Shown one piece after another: positions 32,389-40,509 of a stretch of 64,000 nt of DNA; position 1 is the stretch's first letter, and every line of letters begins with the position of its first letter. Origin of the DNA: Solirubrum sp044628455 (GTDB lineage Bacteria > Bacteroidota > Bacteroidia > Cytophagales > Hymenobacteraceae); contig NZ_JBIYZW010000003.1 of assembly GCF_044628455.1 (NCBI RefSeq), positions 372,001 to 436,000 on the forward strand. The letters run 5' to 3'. The translations under genes were made by a program, and so were the position numbers. The notes under the pieces are model-generated. The model worked only from the letters and a program-made list of their open reading frames with translations. It was not told the DNA's origin and ran no database searches.

Positions 32389-32684
32389 AGCATGCCATCC
32401 ACCAGCTCAACAAGGCCTTTGACCACCGCGTGCGGCTGGGCGTCATGGCCGTGCTCATGGCGGGCGAGGCGGTGAGTTTCAACGACCTGAAGGAAACCCT
32501 GGACCTGACCGATGGCAACCTGGCCAGCCACGTGGCGGCGCTGGAAAAAGCGGGTTACGTGCAGGTAACCAAGCAGTTTGTGGGCAAGAAGCCCAACACT
32601 ACCTACCACGCCACGGCCGAGGGCCGGCAGGCGTTTCAGGACCACCTGAGCACCCTCGAAAAGCTGCTCCGCCAGGACGGCTGA
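32385..32684 (+). CDS. Winged-helix transcriptional regulator (MarR/ArsR-like, HTH_34 type)
   Basis: A 99-residue DNA-binding protein starting at GTG 32385. The winged helix is clear: AFDHRVRLGVMAVLMAGEAV, the recognition region FNDLKETLDLTDGNLASHVA, the wing LEKAGYVQVTKQFVGKKPNT and TTYHATAEGRQAFQDHL. This family acts as a dimer, usually as a repressor. It is translationally coupled to the membrane protein before it and lies 44 bp upstream of the DUF4173 gene. Candidate binding sites sit before 31741 and before 32729. Confidence 0.88.
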   Translation: MKHAIHQLNKAFDHRVRLGVMAVLMAGEAVSFNDLKETLDLTDGNLASHVAALEKAGYVQVTKQFVGKKPNTTYHATAEGRQAFQDHLSTLEKLLRQDG

Positions 32685-32700
32685 TTTTTTTTGCCCATAA

Positions 32701-32717
32701 ACTTTGTAATTCAAAGC
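32701..32717 (+). promoter_or_regulatory. Candidate operator CTTTG-N5-CAAAG upstream of DUF4173 gene
   Basis: CTTTGTAATTCAAAGC lies 12-27 bp before the ATG at 32729, with the same half-sites and spacing as the site at 31713-31729, and both are followed by a GCrCTyT sequence. A TAAACTTTG overlaps it and may be the -7 box, so binding would block initiation. Confidence 0.55.
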
Positions 32718-32728
32718 ACTTTCAAATC

Positions 32729-34387
32729 ATGGCTACATCTTCGGTATTTCCGCTGCGCTGGGCCGGGCCCGCCGCCACCCGCCCGCCACTGGTGCTGACT
32801 GCCGCGCAGAAACTGCTGCTGCCCCTGGGTGTGCTGCTGTTCGACCTGCTGTTCTGGCGACAGGGCGTGGGGCTGAACCTGGCCATGTACACCCTGCTGG
32901 CGGGGGCGGCGCTGCTGACCACGCGGCCCCGGGCGGCGTGGCGCTCGGGCTACTTTCGGCTGCTGCTGGCGGGCACGGGGCTGAGCTGCGCGGCCGTGCT
33001 GCTCTACGGCTCGGCCGTGGCCGGGCTGGCCTGCGTGGCCTCGCTGGCCATGCTGCTGGGCTACGCCAATCAGCCCCACCTGAAGCAGCTGGCGCTGGCC
33101 CTGCTCACCAGCCTGCACAGCGCGCTGATGGTAGCCACGGGGCTGCCGCAGCTGCTGGCCCACCGGCCCAAGTGGCTGGACCGCACCGAGCGGGTAGTGT
33201 GGTACGTGCGCCTGCTGGTGGTGCCCGCGCTGGTGCTGCTGGTGTTTCACGTGCTGTTCTCGCTGGCCAACCCCGTGTACGCCGACCTCACGCAGCGGGC
33301 CCTGGCGGCGGCAGCCAACTGGGTAGGGGAGTGGCTGGCGGCGCTGCTGCCGGTAGATCTGGTAGCCCACGGCCTGTTTCTGCTGCTGGGACTGGTGCTC
33401 ACGGCGGGCGCCCTGCTACGGGTGCCGGTACCCGGGCTGGCGCAGTGGGAGGCGCGCTTTGCCGAGTTCATCCGCCGCCGGCGCGACGGGGTGGCTTCGT
33501 TTGGCGTGCGCAACCCCGACTTCCGGGCCGGGCGGTTTCGGGTGGCCGATCTGCGCAAGGAGTACCTGGCGGCGCTGGCCGTGTTCGGGCTGGTAAACCT
33601 GCTGCTGCTGGCCGTCAACGTCATCGATATCCAGTGGCTCTGGTTTGGCTTCGTGCCCGCGCCGGACTTCGACCTGGCGCAGTTCGTGCACGAGGGTACC
33701 TACGTGCTCATCTTCAGCATTCTGCTGGCCATGGGCATCGTGCTGTGGTTTTTCCGGCGCAACCTCAACTTCTACCAGCCGGGGCTGCCCGCGCTGCGCT
33801 GGGGCGCCACGGTGTGGGTACTGCAGAACGCGGTGCTGGCTGCCTCGGTGGGGCTGCGCAACTACTACTACATCTCGCACATGGGCCTGGCCTACAAGCG
33901 GGTGGGCGTGTGCTTTTTCCTGCTGCTGACCTTGTTCGGGCTGGGCACCATCCTGCTCAAGATCTGGCAGCGGCGCTCCACCTTCAGCTTGCTGCGCCTC
34001 AACAGCCTGGCGGCCTACGCGGTGCTGCTGCTGCTGGCCCTGGGCAACTGGGAAATCTGGATTGCCGGCTACAACCTGAGCAGCCGGCAGGAGCGCCCGC
34101 GCAAAGACCCGCGCCACCTCGACCTGGGCTTTCTGCTGAACATGCCCGGCCGGGTGCTGCCCACACTGGTGCGGCAGCGCGCCGCCCTCAACGACTACCC
34201 GCACCTGGCCGTGCGTGCGCCCTACCAGCCGCAGGCCACGCGCCTCACGCCCGCCGCCGCGCAGCGCGCCCTCGATGCCCGGGTGGCCGACTGGCTAACC
34301 CACTACCAAACCCAGGCCAGCTGGCACGACTGGACCTACGCCGACTGGGCCGCCTACCGGGCGCTGACTGCGCCGCCGCGCCGCTGA
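32729..34387 (+). CDS. DUF4173/DUF4153 integral membrane protein
   Basis: A 552-residue protein with about 11-12 transmembrane helices, for example LLLPLGVLLFDLLFWRQGVG and CAAVLLYGSAVAGLACVASL. A cytoplasmic or periplasmic soluble tail follows the last helix (about 450-552). The arrangement of helices and the IQWLWFGFVPAPDFDLAQFV block match the DUF4173 family of Bacteroidota. Function unknown. It is regulated with the preceding winged-helix gene by inference from the shared operator. Confidence 0.78.
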   Translation: MATSSVFPLRWAGPAATRPPLVLTAAQKLLLPLGVLLFDLLFWRQGVGLNLAMYTLLAGAALLTTRPRAAWRSGYFRLLLAGTGLSCAAVLLYGSAVAGLACVASLAMLLGYANQPHLKQLALALLTSLHSALMVATGLPQLLAHRPKWLDRTERVVWYVRLLVVPALVLLVFHVLFSLANPVYADLTQRALAAAANWVGEWLAALLPVDLVAHGLFLLLGLVLTAGALLRVPVPGLAQWEARFAEFIRRRRDGVASFGVRNPDFRAGRFRVADLRKEYLAALAVFGLVNLLLLAVNVIDIQWLWFGFVPAPDFDLAQFVHEGTYVLIFSILLAMGIVLWFFRRNLNFYQPGLPALRWGATVWVLQNAVLAASVGLRNYYYISHMGLAYKRVGVCFFLLLTLFGLGTILLKIWQRRSTFSLLRLNSLAAYAVLLLLALGNWEIWIAGYNLSSRQERPRKDPRHLDLGFLLNMPGRVLPTLVRQRAALNDYPHLAVRAPYQPQATRLTPAAAQRALDARVADWLTHYQTQASWHDWTYADWAAYRALTAPPRR

Positions 34388-34426
34388 CTCCCGCCTTTCC
34401 CACCCCTCACGCCAAGCCCCACTGCC

Positions 34427-35221
34427 ATGACTTTTGCCGACTGGACGGCCTACTTCCGCCGCAACCGCACCCACCTCGACGCCTTGAGCTGGGACGAAGC
34501 CTACCGCCTGTCCGACCACGAGCGGCGGGCCGTGGTTCGCTCGCTGCAGCATTTTCAGCGGGGCGAAAGCTCCGAGGGCCAGCACCTGTACCGGCGCGCC
34601 CAGGCCAGCGGCCACTCCGGCTACCTGGAGGCGGTGCGCCTGTTTATTGCCGAAGAGCAAAACCACGCCCGCGTGCTGGGCCGCTTTCTGCAACAGCAAG
34701 GCCTGGCCTGCCTGCGCAGCACCTGGATCGACCGGGCGTTTCGGCGCCTGCGCCAGTGGGGCGGGCTCGAGCACACGGTGCGGGTGCTGCTCACGGCCGA
34801 AATCATTGCGGCGGTGTACTACCAGGCGCTGTTTCGGGCCACGTATTCCAGCCTGCTCCAGCAAATCTGCCTGCGCATCCTGCGCGACGAGCACATGCAC
34901 CTCAACTTCCAGTGCTTCACGCTGGCCAAGGAGCGGGCCCGCAGCAGCGGCCCGGGCTGGTGGCTGCGCCAGCAGCTGCACCGGGGCCTGCTGGTGGGCA
35001 CCGCCGCCCTGGTGTGGCTGAGCTACAACCGCACGCTCTGGGCCGGCGGCATGGGCCCCATCGGCTTCGCGGCCGAGGTAGCCGCGCAGTGGGACCGGGT
35101 GTGCGCCATGCTGCGCCACCCCCACACCATCGACATTCGCGGCGCGCAGCCGGCCGGCTCGCCGACCATCGGCCACCCGGCCGCGGCCTCGCCCACGAAC
35201 CTGACGGCGGCCGCTTCCTGA
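34427..35221 (+). CDS. Ferritin-like di-iron domain protein
   Basis: A 264-residue helical protein. The metal-binding helices carry FIAEEQNHARVLGRFLQQQG (E-x-x-H, near residue 76), a second helix TAEIIAAVYYQALFRATYSS (Glu, near 125) and LRDEHMHLNFQCFTL (E-x-x-H type, near 150), which is the four-helix di-iron pattern. The C-terminus (after about 215) is a low-complexity Ala/Thr-rich tail. It is 39 bp after the DUF4173 stop, so it may belong to the same transcript. The precise reaction (oxidase, hydroxylase or iron binding) cannot be told. Confidence 0.75.
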   Translation: MTFADWTAYFRRNRTHLDALSWDEAYRLSDHERRAVVRSLQHFQRGESSEGQHLYRRAQASGHSGYLEAVRLFIAEEQNHARVLGRFLQQQGLACLRSTWIDRAFRRLRQWGGLEHTVRVLLTAEIIAAVYYQALFRATYSSLLQQICLRILRDEHMHLNFQCFTLAKERARSSGPGWWLRQQLHRGLLVGTAALVWLSYNRTLWAGGMGPIGFAAEVAAQWDRVCAMLRHPHTIDIRGAQPAGSPTIGHPAAASPTNLTAAAS

Positions 35222-35405
35222 AAGGCGCCCGGTGCTATCCGCGGCTGGTCGGCTCCGGCCGCGAAAGCAACCACCATTGCCGAAGCCCCGGACCCGGCCG
35301 CTGACGGCTACTTAACTCTTCCCGAACCGCCGGCCATAGCAACTCAACCCCCAGTTCTGTCAACCCAGGCAGCACCACTGCTCAGCTAAGCCGAGCGGAT
35401 AGCGG

Positions 35406-35660
35406 CTGAAGCGACGTCGATACGAGCTGAAGGAGCAGCTATACCGACCGAAGAACGAAAAAATCCTATAGATGGAGCTTCGGGTCCTATAGATGGCTCT
35501 TCGGTCGTTATGGTTGAAGCTTCGGTTGCTAGGGATACCTCTTCGGTTACTATCGACGGAGCTTTGGTTGCTAGGGATGGAGCTTCGGTCGTTATAGATG
35601 GCTCTTCGGTTGCTATCGATGGCGCTTTGGTTGCTGATTTCGGAGCTTGGGGCGCTGGAA
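35406..35660. repeat. Degenerate tandem array, 21-bp period, at least 11 units
   Basis: The CTTCGG/CTTTGG core recurs at 35478, 35499, 35520, 35541, 35562, 35583, 35604, 35625 and 35646, exactly 21 bp apart. Three further related units (CTGAAG/CCGAAG) at 35406, 35427 and 35448 are also in 21-bp steps, then a 9-bp phase shift joins them. A typical unit is GATGGCTCTTCGGTTGCTAT plus C. The unit sequence is unrelated to the array at 15712. The minus strand gives an apparent reading frame of heptads like EEPSITT. Confidence 0.9.
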
Positions 35661-35838
35661 ACGGTTGCTGCGGGCCCGGGGGCCTAGCGCTGAACGCTGC
35701 CCGAGTTGCAGCGCGGCGGCTGGGCGGGGCCGGGTGCCTGGCCGCCGGCGGCACGGCCGCGGGGGCCGGGGCCCGCGGCGGCAAGTAGCTGAGCCGGCGC
35801 CGGGTGGGCGGCGGTGCGCGCGGCCCGGCGGCATCCGG
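35661..35838. other. GC-rich intergenic stretch, no gene seen
   Basis: About 180 bp of very GC-rich sequence between the repeat array and the PBP promoter, with several CCGG and GGGCCCGGG runs. An apparent minus-strand frame crosses it but merges into the repeat array and is not credible as a gene. Confidence 0.4.
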
Positions 35839-35846
35839 TATATTTG
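35839..35846 (+). promoter_or_regulatory. Bacteroidota -7 element for the PBP1A gene
   Basis: TATATTTG, exact TAnnTTTG match, 53 bp before ATG 35899. Confidence 0.55.
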
Positions 35847-35898
35847 TAGTATCGCCGGAGTTGGGCCTTTGCCCCGCGTCCGGCCTTAGTCCGTGCCA

Positions 35899-38298
35899 AT
35901 GCCCTCAGCCGATACCCCGCCCAAGTCCTCGTCGAGCCCGAAACCCAGCCGCCCCCGGCGCAGCTGGCCCAACCGCCTCTCGCGCGTGCTGTGGGCCGGT
36001 TTTGCGGCGGCGGCGGGCTTTTTTCTGCTGCTGCCCATTCTGGTGTCCACCAACTTTTTGTTCCTGTTCGGCAAGTCGCCGGGGCTGGAAGAGCTGGAAA
36101 ACCCGCGGGTGGAGCAGCCCTCGGAGCTGTACACCGCCGACGGGGTGCTGATTGGGCGCTACTACCGCGAAAACCGGGTGCCGGTGCCGCTCAGCGGCAT
36201 GTCGCCCATGCTCATCAAGGCCCTGGTAGCTACCGAAGACGTGCGCTACTACGAGCATGCGGGCATCGACCCCGAGGCCATGGTGGGCGCCGTGTACGCG
36301 GCCCTGCGCGGCGACAAGCGCGGCGGCTCCACCATCACCCAGCAGCTGGCCAAAAACCTCTACAAAACCCGCCGCGGCGAAACCCGCGGCCTGCTGGGCC
36401 ACGTGCCGGTGGTGAGCACCCTCATTGCCAAGATGAAGGAGTGGCTCACGGCCGTGGAGCTGGAGCGCCGCTACACCAAGGAGGAAATCCTGCGCATGTA
36501 CCTGAACACGGTGGACTACGGCTCCAACGCGTTCGGCATCAAAGTGGCCGCCAAGACCTTCTTCAGCACCTCGCCCGACAGCCTCACGACCGAGCAGGCC
36601 GCCACCCTCATCGGGGCCCTGAACGCGCCCACCACCTACAACCCGCGCTTCCGGCCCGAGGCCTCGCGCAAGCGCCGCAACCTGGTGCTGGAGCGCATGG
36701 GCCAGGCCGGCTTTCTCACCGAAGCCGAGGTAGCCGCCCTGCAAGCCAAGCCCCTGGAAGTGAAGTACCAGGTGGAAAAGCACGTGGACGGCCCCGAAAC
36801 CTACTTCCGCGGCGCCGTCAGCTCGTTTGTGAACCGCTGGTGCGAAAAGAACGGCTACGACATGTACCGCGACGGGCTGCGCATCTACACCACCATCGAC
36901 TCGCGGGTGCAGGAGCACGCCGAGGCAGCCGTGCAGAAGCGCATGAAGCAGCTCCAGCAGCAGTTCGACCGGTTCTGGCGCAACCGCGACTCCAACCCCT
37001 GGGTGGACGAGGATGGCAAGGAAATTCCCGGCTTCATCGAAACCCAGATGAAGCGCACCGACCAGTACAAGCGCCTGGCTGCGCGCTACCAAGGGCAGCC
37101 GGCCCGGCTGGATTCGGCCCTGAACGCCAAGCGCCCCATGAAGGTGTTTACCTGGAAGGGCGACGGCGACACCACCCTGCTGCTTTCCCCGCTCGACTCG
37201 CTGGCTTACTACAAGCACTTCCTGCACGCGGGCATGATGAGCATGGACCCCTACACCGGCCACATCAAAGCCTGGGTGGGGGGGCTGAACTACCGCTTTT
37301 TTCAGTACGACCACGTGAAGCAGGGCCGCCGCCAGGCCGGCTCCACTTTCAAGCCCTTCGTGTACCTGACGGCCATTGACAAGGGCTACGCGCCCTGCGA
37401 CCGGATTCGGGACGAGCGGGTGACCATCAACTACGTGGAAAACGGCAAGCCCATGCAGTGGCAGCCCGACAACGTGACGCGCGAGTACACGGGCATGAAC
37501 ATGACCCTGCGCCACGCCATGGCCCGCTCGGTAAATTCCGTGACGGCCCAGCTCACCGAGCGCGTGGGCTGGGGCGAAGTGGCCAAGTATGCCAACCGCG
37601 TGGGCATTCGCAGCCCCTTGCTGTCGGTGCCCAGCATCGGCCTGGGCTCGGGCGGCGACGTGAGCGTGTATGAGATGGTGAATGCCTACAGCACCTTCGC
37701 CAACGGCGGCTTCCGCACCGAGCCGCTCATCGTCACGCGCATCGAAGACCGCAACGGCAACGTGATCAAGCAGTTTGACCCGGTGCAGAAACGGGTGATT
37801 CCGGCCGAAACCGCCTGGCTGATGCTGTACATGCTGCGCGGCGGCATGGACGAGCCCGGCGGCACTTCGCAGGCCCTGTGGGAGTACGAGCTGTGGCGCA
37901 ACAACAACCAGATCGGCGGCAAAACCGGCACCACCTCCAACTACTCCGACGGCTGGTACATGGGCGTGACCAAGGATTTGGTGACCGGCGTGTGGGTGGG
38001 CGGCGAAGACCGCTCCATTCACTTTTTCCGCAGCCAGCAGGGCGAAGGCGGGCGCATGGCCCTGCCCGTGTTCGGCATGTACATGGAAAAGCTCTACCAG
38101 GACCGCAACCTCGACATCACGCCCGGACCCTTCCCCAAATACCCCGGCAAAATCAGCAAGAAGTACATCTGCTACACCGAGGACTACACCCGGCCCCGCC
38201 GCGAAGCCGTGCAGATCGACTCCATTGCCGTGGACAACCTGCTCGAGCGCATCAACAGCGGCGAAGTAGCCGTGCCCGACAGCCTGCAGGCCCCGTAA
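35899..38298 (+). CDS. Class A penicillin-binding protein (bifunctional GT51/transpeptidase)
   Basis: A 799-residue peptidoglycan synthase. A cytoplasmic basic N-terminus and one transmembrane helix (AGFAAAAGFFLLLPILVSTN) are followed by the GT51 glycosyltransferase: ATEDVRYYEHAGIDPEAM with the catalytic Glu, then RGGSTITQQLAKNLY and RYTKEEILRMYLNTVDYGSN. The transpeptidase domain has SxxK in AGSTFKPFVYL, SxN in ARSVNSVTAQL and KTG in GGKTGTTSNYSDGWYMG. All catalytic residues look intact. GTG 35893 is an alternative start. The 677-bp upstream gap holds the 21-bp repeat array. Confidence 0.93.
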   Translation: MPSADTPPKSSSSPKPSRPRRSWPNRLSRVLWAGFAAAAGFFLLLPILVSTNFLFLFGKSPGLEELENPRVEQPSELYTADGVLIGRYYRENRVPVPLSGMSPMLIKALVATEDVRYYEHAGIDPEAMVGAVYAALRGDKRGGSTITQQLAKNLYKTRRGETRGLLGHVPVVSTLIAKMKEWLTAVELERRYTKEEILRMYLNTVDYGSNAFGIKVAAKTFFSTSPDSLTTEQAATLIGALNAPTTYNPRFRPEASRKRRNLVLERMGQAGFLTEAEVAALQAKPLEVKYQVEKHVDGPETYFRGAVSSFVNRWCEKNGYDMYRDGLRIYTTIDSRVQEHAEAAVQKRMKQLQQQFDRFWRNRDSNPWVDEDGKEIPGFIETQMKRTDQYKRLAARYQGQPARLDSALNAKRPMKVFTWKGDGDTTLLLSPLDSLAYYKHFLHAGMMSMDPYTGHIKAWVGGLNYRFFQYDHVKQGRRQAGSTFKPFVYLTAIDKGYAPCDRIRDERVTINYVENGKPMQWQPDNVTREYTGMNMTLRHAMARSVNSVTAQLTERVGWGEVAKYANRVGIRSPLLSVPSIGLGSGGDVSVYEMVNAYSTFANGGFRTEPLIVTRIEDRNGNVIKQFDPVQKRVIPAETAWLMLYMLRGGMDEPGGTSQALWEYELWRNNNQIGGKTGTTSNYSDGWYMGVTKDLVTGVWVGGEDRSIHFFRSQQGEGGRMALPVFGMYMEKLYQDRNLDITPGPFPKYPGKISKKYICYTEDYTRPRREAVQIDSIAVDNLLERINSGEVAVPDSLQAP

Positions 38299-38341
38299 CG
38301 CCGCCGGCCGCCGGGCACGGTGAATACATTGGCCGGAAAAG

Positions 38342-38632
38342 CTACGAGGGGTTGTTCGTGGTAGAGGGCTCCTCGCCGCCGCAGTCTTTGCATTCCTGCA
38401 GCGTCTGAAACGGCACGATGCCGCCGCAGCCGCCCCAGATAAACTCCTTGCAGCGCTTGTCCACGGGGTCGTAGTAGTAGCGCGGCATGGCGGCATTGCA
38501 CACCCCGGGGTCGGGCTTGAGCAGGCAGCGCTTGGGCAGCTCGGGTTGGGGGCACTGGTCCGATTCTTCTTGGCAGGCGGGCAGCAGGGTGCTGGCCGCG
38601 AGCAGTAGCAGGGCGTAGCAAGTTGGTTTCAT
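38342..38632 (-). CDS. Lipoprotein with a Kunitz/BPTI-type protease inhibitor domain
   Basis: A 96-residue lipoprotein. MKPTCYALLLLAASTLLPAC ends in a lipobox (LLPAC). Residues about 36-84 match the Kunitz/BPTI pattern: C-x8-C-x15-C-x7-C, then 11 and 2 residues to the last cysteines (animal Kunitz has 12 and 3). The hallmark sequence is present: GVC, YYYDPVDKRCKEFIWGGCGG and F at the right place (VPFQTLQECKDC). The P1 position after the second Cys is Asn, unlike the Lys/Arg of trypsin inhibitors. A tethered periplasmic or surface inhibitor is likely. The longer in-frame start (38872) overlaps the epimerase gene and is rejected. Bacterial Kunitz domains are rare. Confidence 0.85.
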   Translation of the reverse strand: MKPTCYALLLLAASTLLPACQEESDQCPQPELPKRCLLKPDPGVCNAAMPRYYYDPVDKRCKEFIWGGCGGIVPFQTLQECKDCGGEEPSTTNNPS

Positions 38633-38725
38633 GTACCGGGGAGGCCCGCGCCTGGCGGAAAAGTTGCATGCGGGAAGGTCTCCTTCGTGGCCTGACTGGT
38701 AGCTGCCTGAGCCGGCCCCAAACGC

Positions 38726-38753
38726 CAACGGCTCCCGCAAGCAGGAGCCGTTG
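38726..38753 (-). terminator. Terminator-like hairpin after the epimerase gene
   Basis: CAACGGCTCC at 38726-38735 and GGAGCCGTTG at 38744-38753 form a perfect 10-bp stem with an 8-nt loop, 28 bp past the epimerase stop on the minus strand. Confidence 0.75.
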
Positions 38754-38780
38754 ATGGTGGTTATTGAAATCCGGCGTTGG

Positions 38781-39710
38781 CTATTCGGCCTCGCGCTGGT
38801 AAAACGACTCCAGGGCGGCGCGCAGTTCGGGGTACTCGAAGCGGAAGCCCTGCTCCAGCACTTTCTGGGCACTCACGCGCTGCGAGGCCAGCACAATCTC
38901 GCTCATCTCGCCCATCACCAGCTTCAGGCCGAATTCGGGCACCTTGGGCAGCACCAACGGGCGGTGCAGCACCTCGGCCAGCAGGGTGGTAAATTCCTTG
39001 TTGGTGACCGGGTTGGGTGTCACGGCGTTGTAGGTGCCCTGCCACTCGGTTTCCTCCATCATCTGAATCAGCAGCCGGCACAAATCGTCGATGTGAATCC
39101 ACGACATGTACTGCCGGCCCGAGCCCAGGGCTGCGCCGGCCATCAGCTTGATGGGGCGCGCCAGCTGCGGCAGGGCGCCGCCCTCGTTGCTGAGCACGAT
39201 GCCGATGCGCGTGACCACGGTGCGCACGCCCAGCTCCTGCACCTGCTGGGCGGCCTGCTCCCACTGGGTAGCTACCTGGGCCAGGAAGTCGTCGGCCGGG
39301 GCGGGCGGGTTAGTTTCCACCAGCATGCGGTCGTCGGCGTCGCCGTAAATGCCAATGGCCGAAGCCGAGATGAACGCCTTTACGTGGTGGGGGCGGGTGC
39401 GCAACTCGCGGGCCAGCAGGTTGGTGGCGGCCACGCGGCTGGTCATGATTTCGCGCTTGCGCTCCTCGCTCCACTTCTCGTCCGACACGCTGGCGCCGGC
39501 CAGGTTCACGATGTAGTCGGGGTAGTTAAGCGCAGCTTCGTCGATTTGCCCGGTGGTCGGGTCCCAGCGAAACGAGCAGTAGTGCCCGTGCGAGGTTTGC
39601 CGGCTCAGGTGCGCTACCTCGTAGCCCGCGTCAATCAGCATTTCCGACAGGCGCATCCCAATCAGGCCGCGTCCGCCCGAAATCAACACTTTACGCAACG
39701 ACTGTTTCAT
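38781..39710 (-). CDS. TIGR01777 family NAD-dependent epimerase-like protein
   Basis: A 309-residue SDR-fold protein. The Rossmann motif is KVLISGGRGLIGMRLSEMLI near residue 10, followed by YIVNLAGASVSDEKWSEERK, ASAIGIYGDADDRM with the active-site Ser/Tyr region, and VVTRIGIVLSNEGGALPQLA. These are hallmarks of the TIGR01777 (SULA/SDR39U1) family, whose substrate is unknown. The -7 element TAGCTTTG lies at 39755-39762. It ends in a hairpin terminator and is followed on the same strand by the Kunitz lipoprotein gene. Confidence 0.9.
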   Translation of the reverse strand: MKQSLRKVLISGGRGLIGMRLSEMLIDAGYEVAHLSRQTSHGHYCSFRWDPTTGQIDEAALNYPDYIVNLAGASVSDEKWSEERKREIMTSRVAATNLLARELRTRPHHVKAFISASAIGIYGDADDRMLVETNPPAPADDFLAQVATQWEQAAQQVQELGVRTVVTRIGIVLSNEGGALPQLARPIKLMAGAALGSGRQYMSWIHIDDLCRLLIQMMEETEWQGTYNAVTPNPVTNKEFTTLLAEVLHRPLVLPKVPEFGLKLVMGEMSEIVLASQRVSAQKVLEQGFRFEYPELRAALESFYQREAE

Positions 39711-39754
39711 AGGTAAGGACCGCGCTTGGCTTGAGCGTCAGCGCGAAAGGGCCG

Positions 39755-39762
39755 CAAAGCTA
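39755..39762 (-). promoter_or_regulatory. Bacteroidota -7 element for the epimerase
   Basis: TAGCTTTG on the minus strand, exact TAnnTTTG match, 45 bp before the ATG at 39710. Confidence 0.55.
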
Positions 39763-39840
39763 CTCGGTGGCTGGCGAAATTCGTGCAGGTGCAAAACATA
39801 ATATCCGGGCCCCGGCCGGCGCGGGCCCGCATGCCGGGGC

Positions 39841-40509
39841 TTACTTGCCGATCAGGCGCAGAAACTCGCGGCGCAGGTGCTCGTCCTGGCCAAATACGCC
39901 GCCGTAATCGGCCGTGATGGTGGCGCTGCTCGTATCGTTCACGCCGCGGCTCATCACGCACAGGTGGTCGGCTTCGATGAGCACGGCTACGTTGTCGGTG
40001 TGCAGGGCCTGCTTGAGCTCCTCGGCAATCTGGCGGGTGAGGCGCTCCTGCACCTGCGGGCGGCGGGCATAGTACTGCACCACGCGGTTGAGCTTGGAGA
40101 GGCCCACCACGTGTTCCCCGGGCAGGTAAGCCACGTGCGCCTTGCCCACGATGGGCACGAAGTGATGCTCGCAGCAGGAAAACACGGTGATGTCGCGCTC
40201 GACCAGCATCTGGTGGTAGTCGTAGCGGTTCTCAAACAAACGCACGTCGGGGCGGTGGGCCGGATCGAGGCCGCGGAACCACTCGTGCACGAACATCTTG
40301 GCCACGCGCCGGGGCGTGCCTTTCAGGCTGTCGTCGGTGAGGTCGAGGCCCAGCAAATCCATGATGTGGCGGAAGTGCTGCTCGATGCCGTTGATTTTGT
40401 CTTCCTCGCTCAGGGCGAAGGCGTCGGAGCGCAGGGGCGTGCGCAGGCTCGGGGTCAGGTGGGCGTCGGCAGCCGAAGGGGCCGCCGCGGGGTCGGGCTG
40501 GTTAGCCAT
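39841..40509 (-). CDS. folE: GTP cyclohydrolase I
   Basis: A 222-residue homodecameric zinc enzyme that turns GTP into 7,8-dihydroneopterin triphosphate, first step of folate and tetrahydropterin synthesis. Zinc ligands and the active site are seen in VFSCCEHHFVPIVGKAHVAY (Cys-His-His), EHVVGLSKLNRVVQYYARRP and LCVMSRGVNDTSSATITADY. The first 35 residues are an Ala/Pro-rich extension not needed for catalysis. It overlaps the upstream PTPS gene by 8 bp, so the two are translationally coupled. Confidence 0.96.
   Translation of the reverse strand: MANQPDPAAAPSAADAHLTPSLRTPLRSDAFALSEEDKINGIEQHFRHIMDLLGLDLTDDSLKGTPRRVAKMFVHEWFRGLDPAHRPDVRLFENRYDYHQMLVERDITVFSCCEHHFVPIVGKAHVAYLPGEHVVGLSKLNRVVQYYARRPQVQERLTRQIAEELKQALHTDNVAVLIEADHLCVMSRGVNDTSSATITADYGGVFGQDEHLRREFLRLIGK

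Noticed and set aside
35386..35784. Minus-strand reading frame with heptads like EEPSITT
   Set aside because: It is produced by a 21-bp array that is open in several frames; no start region, no domain, no partner.
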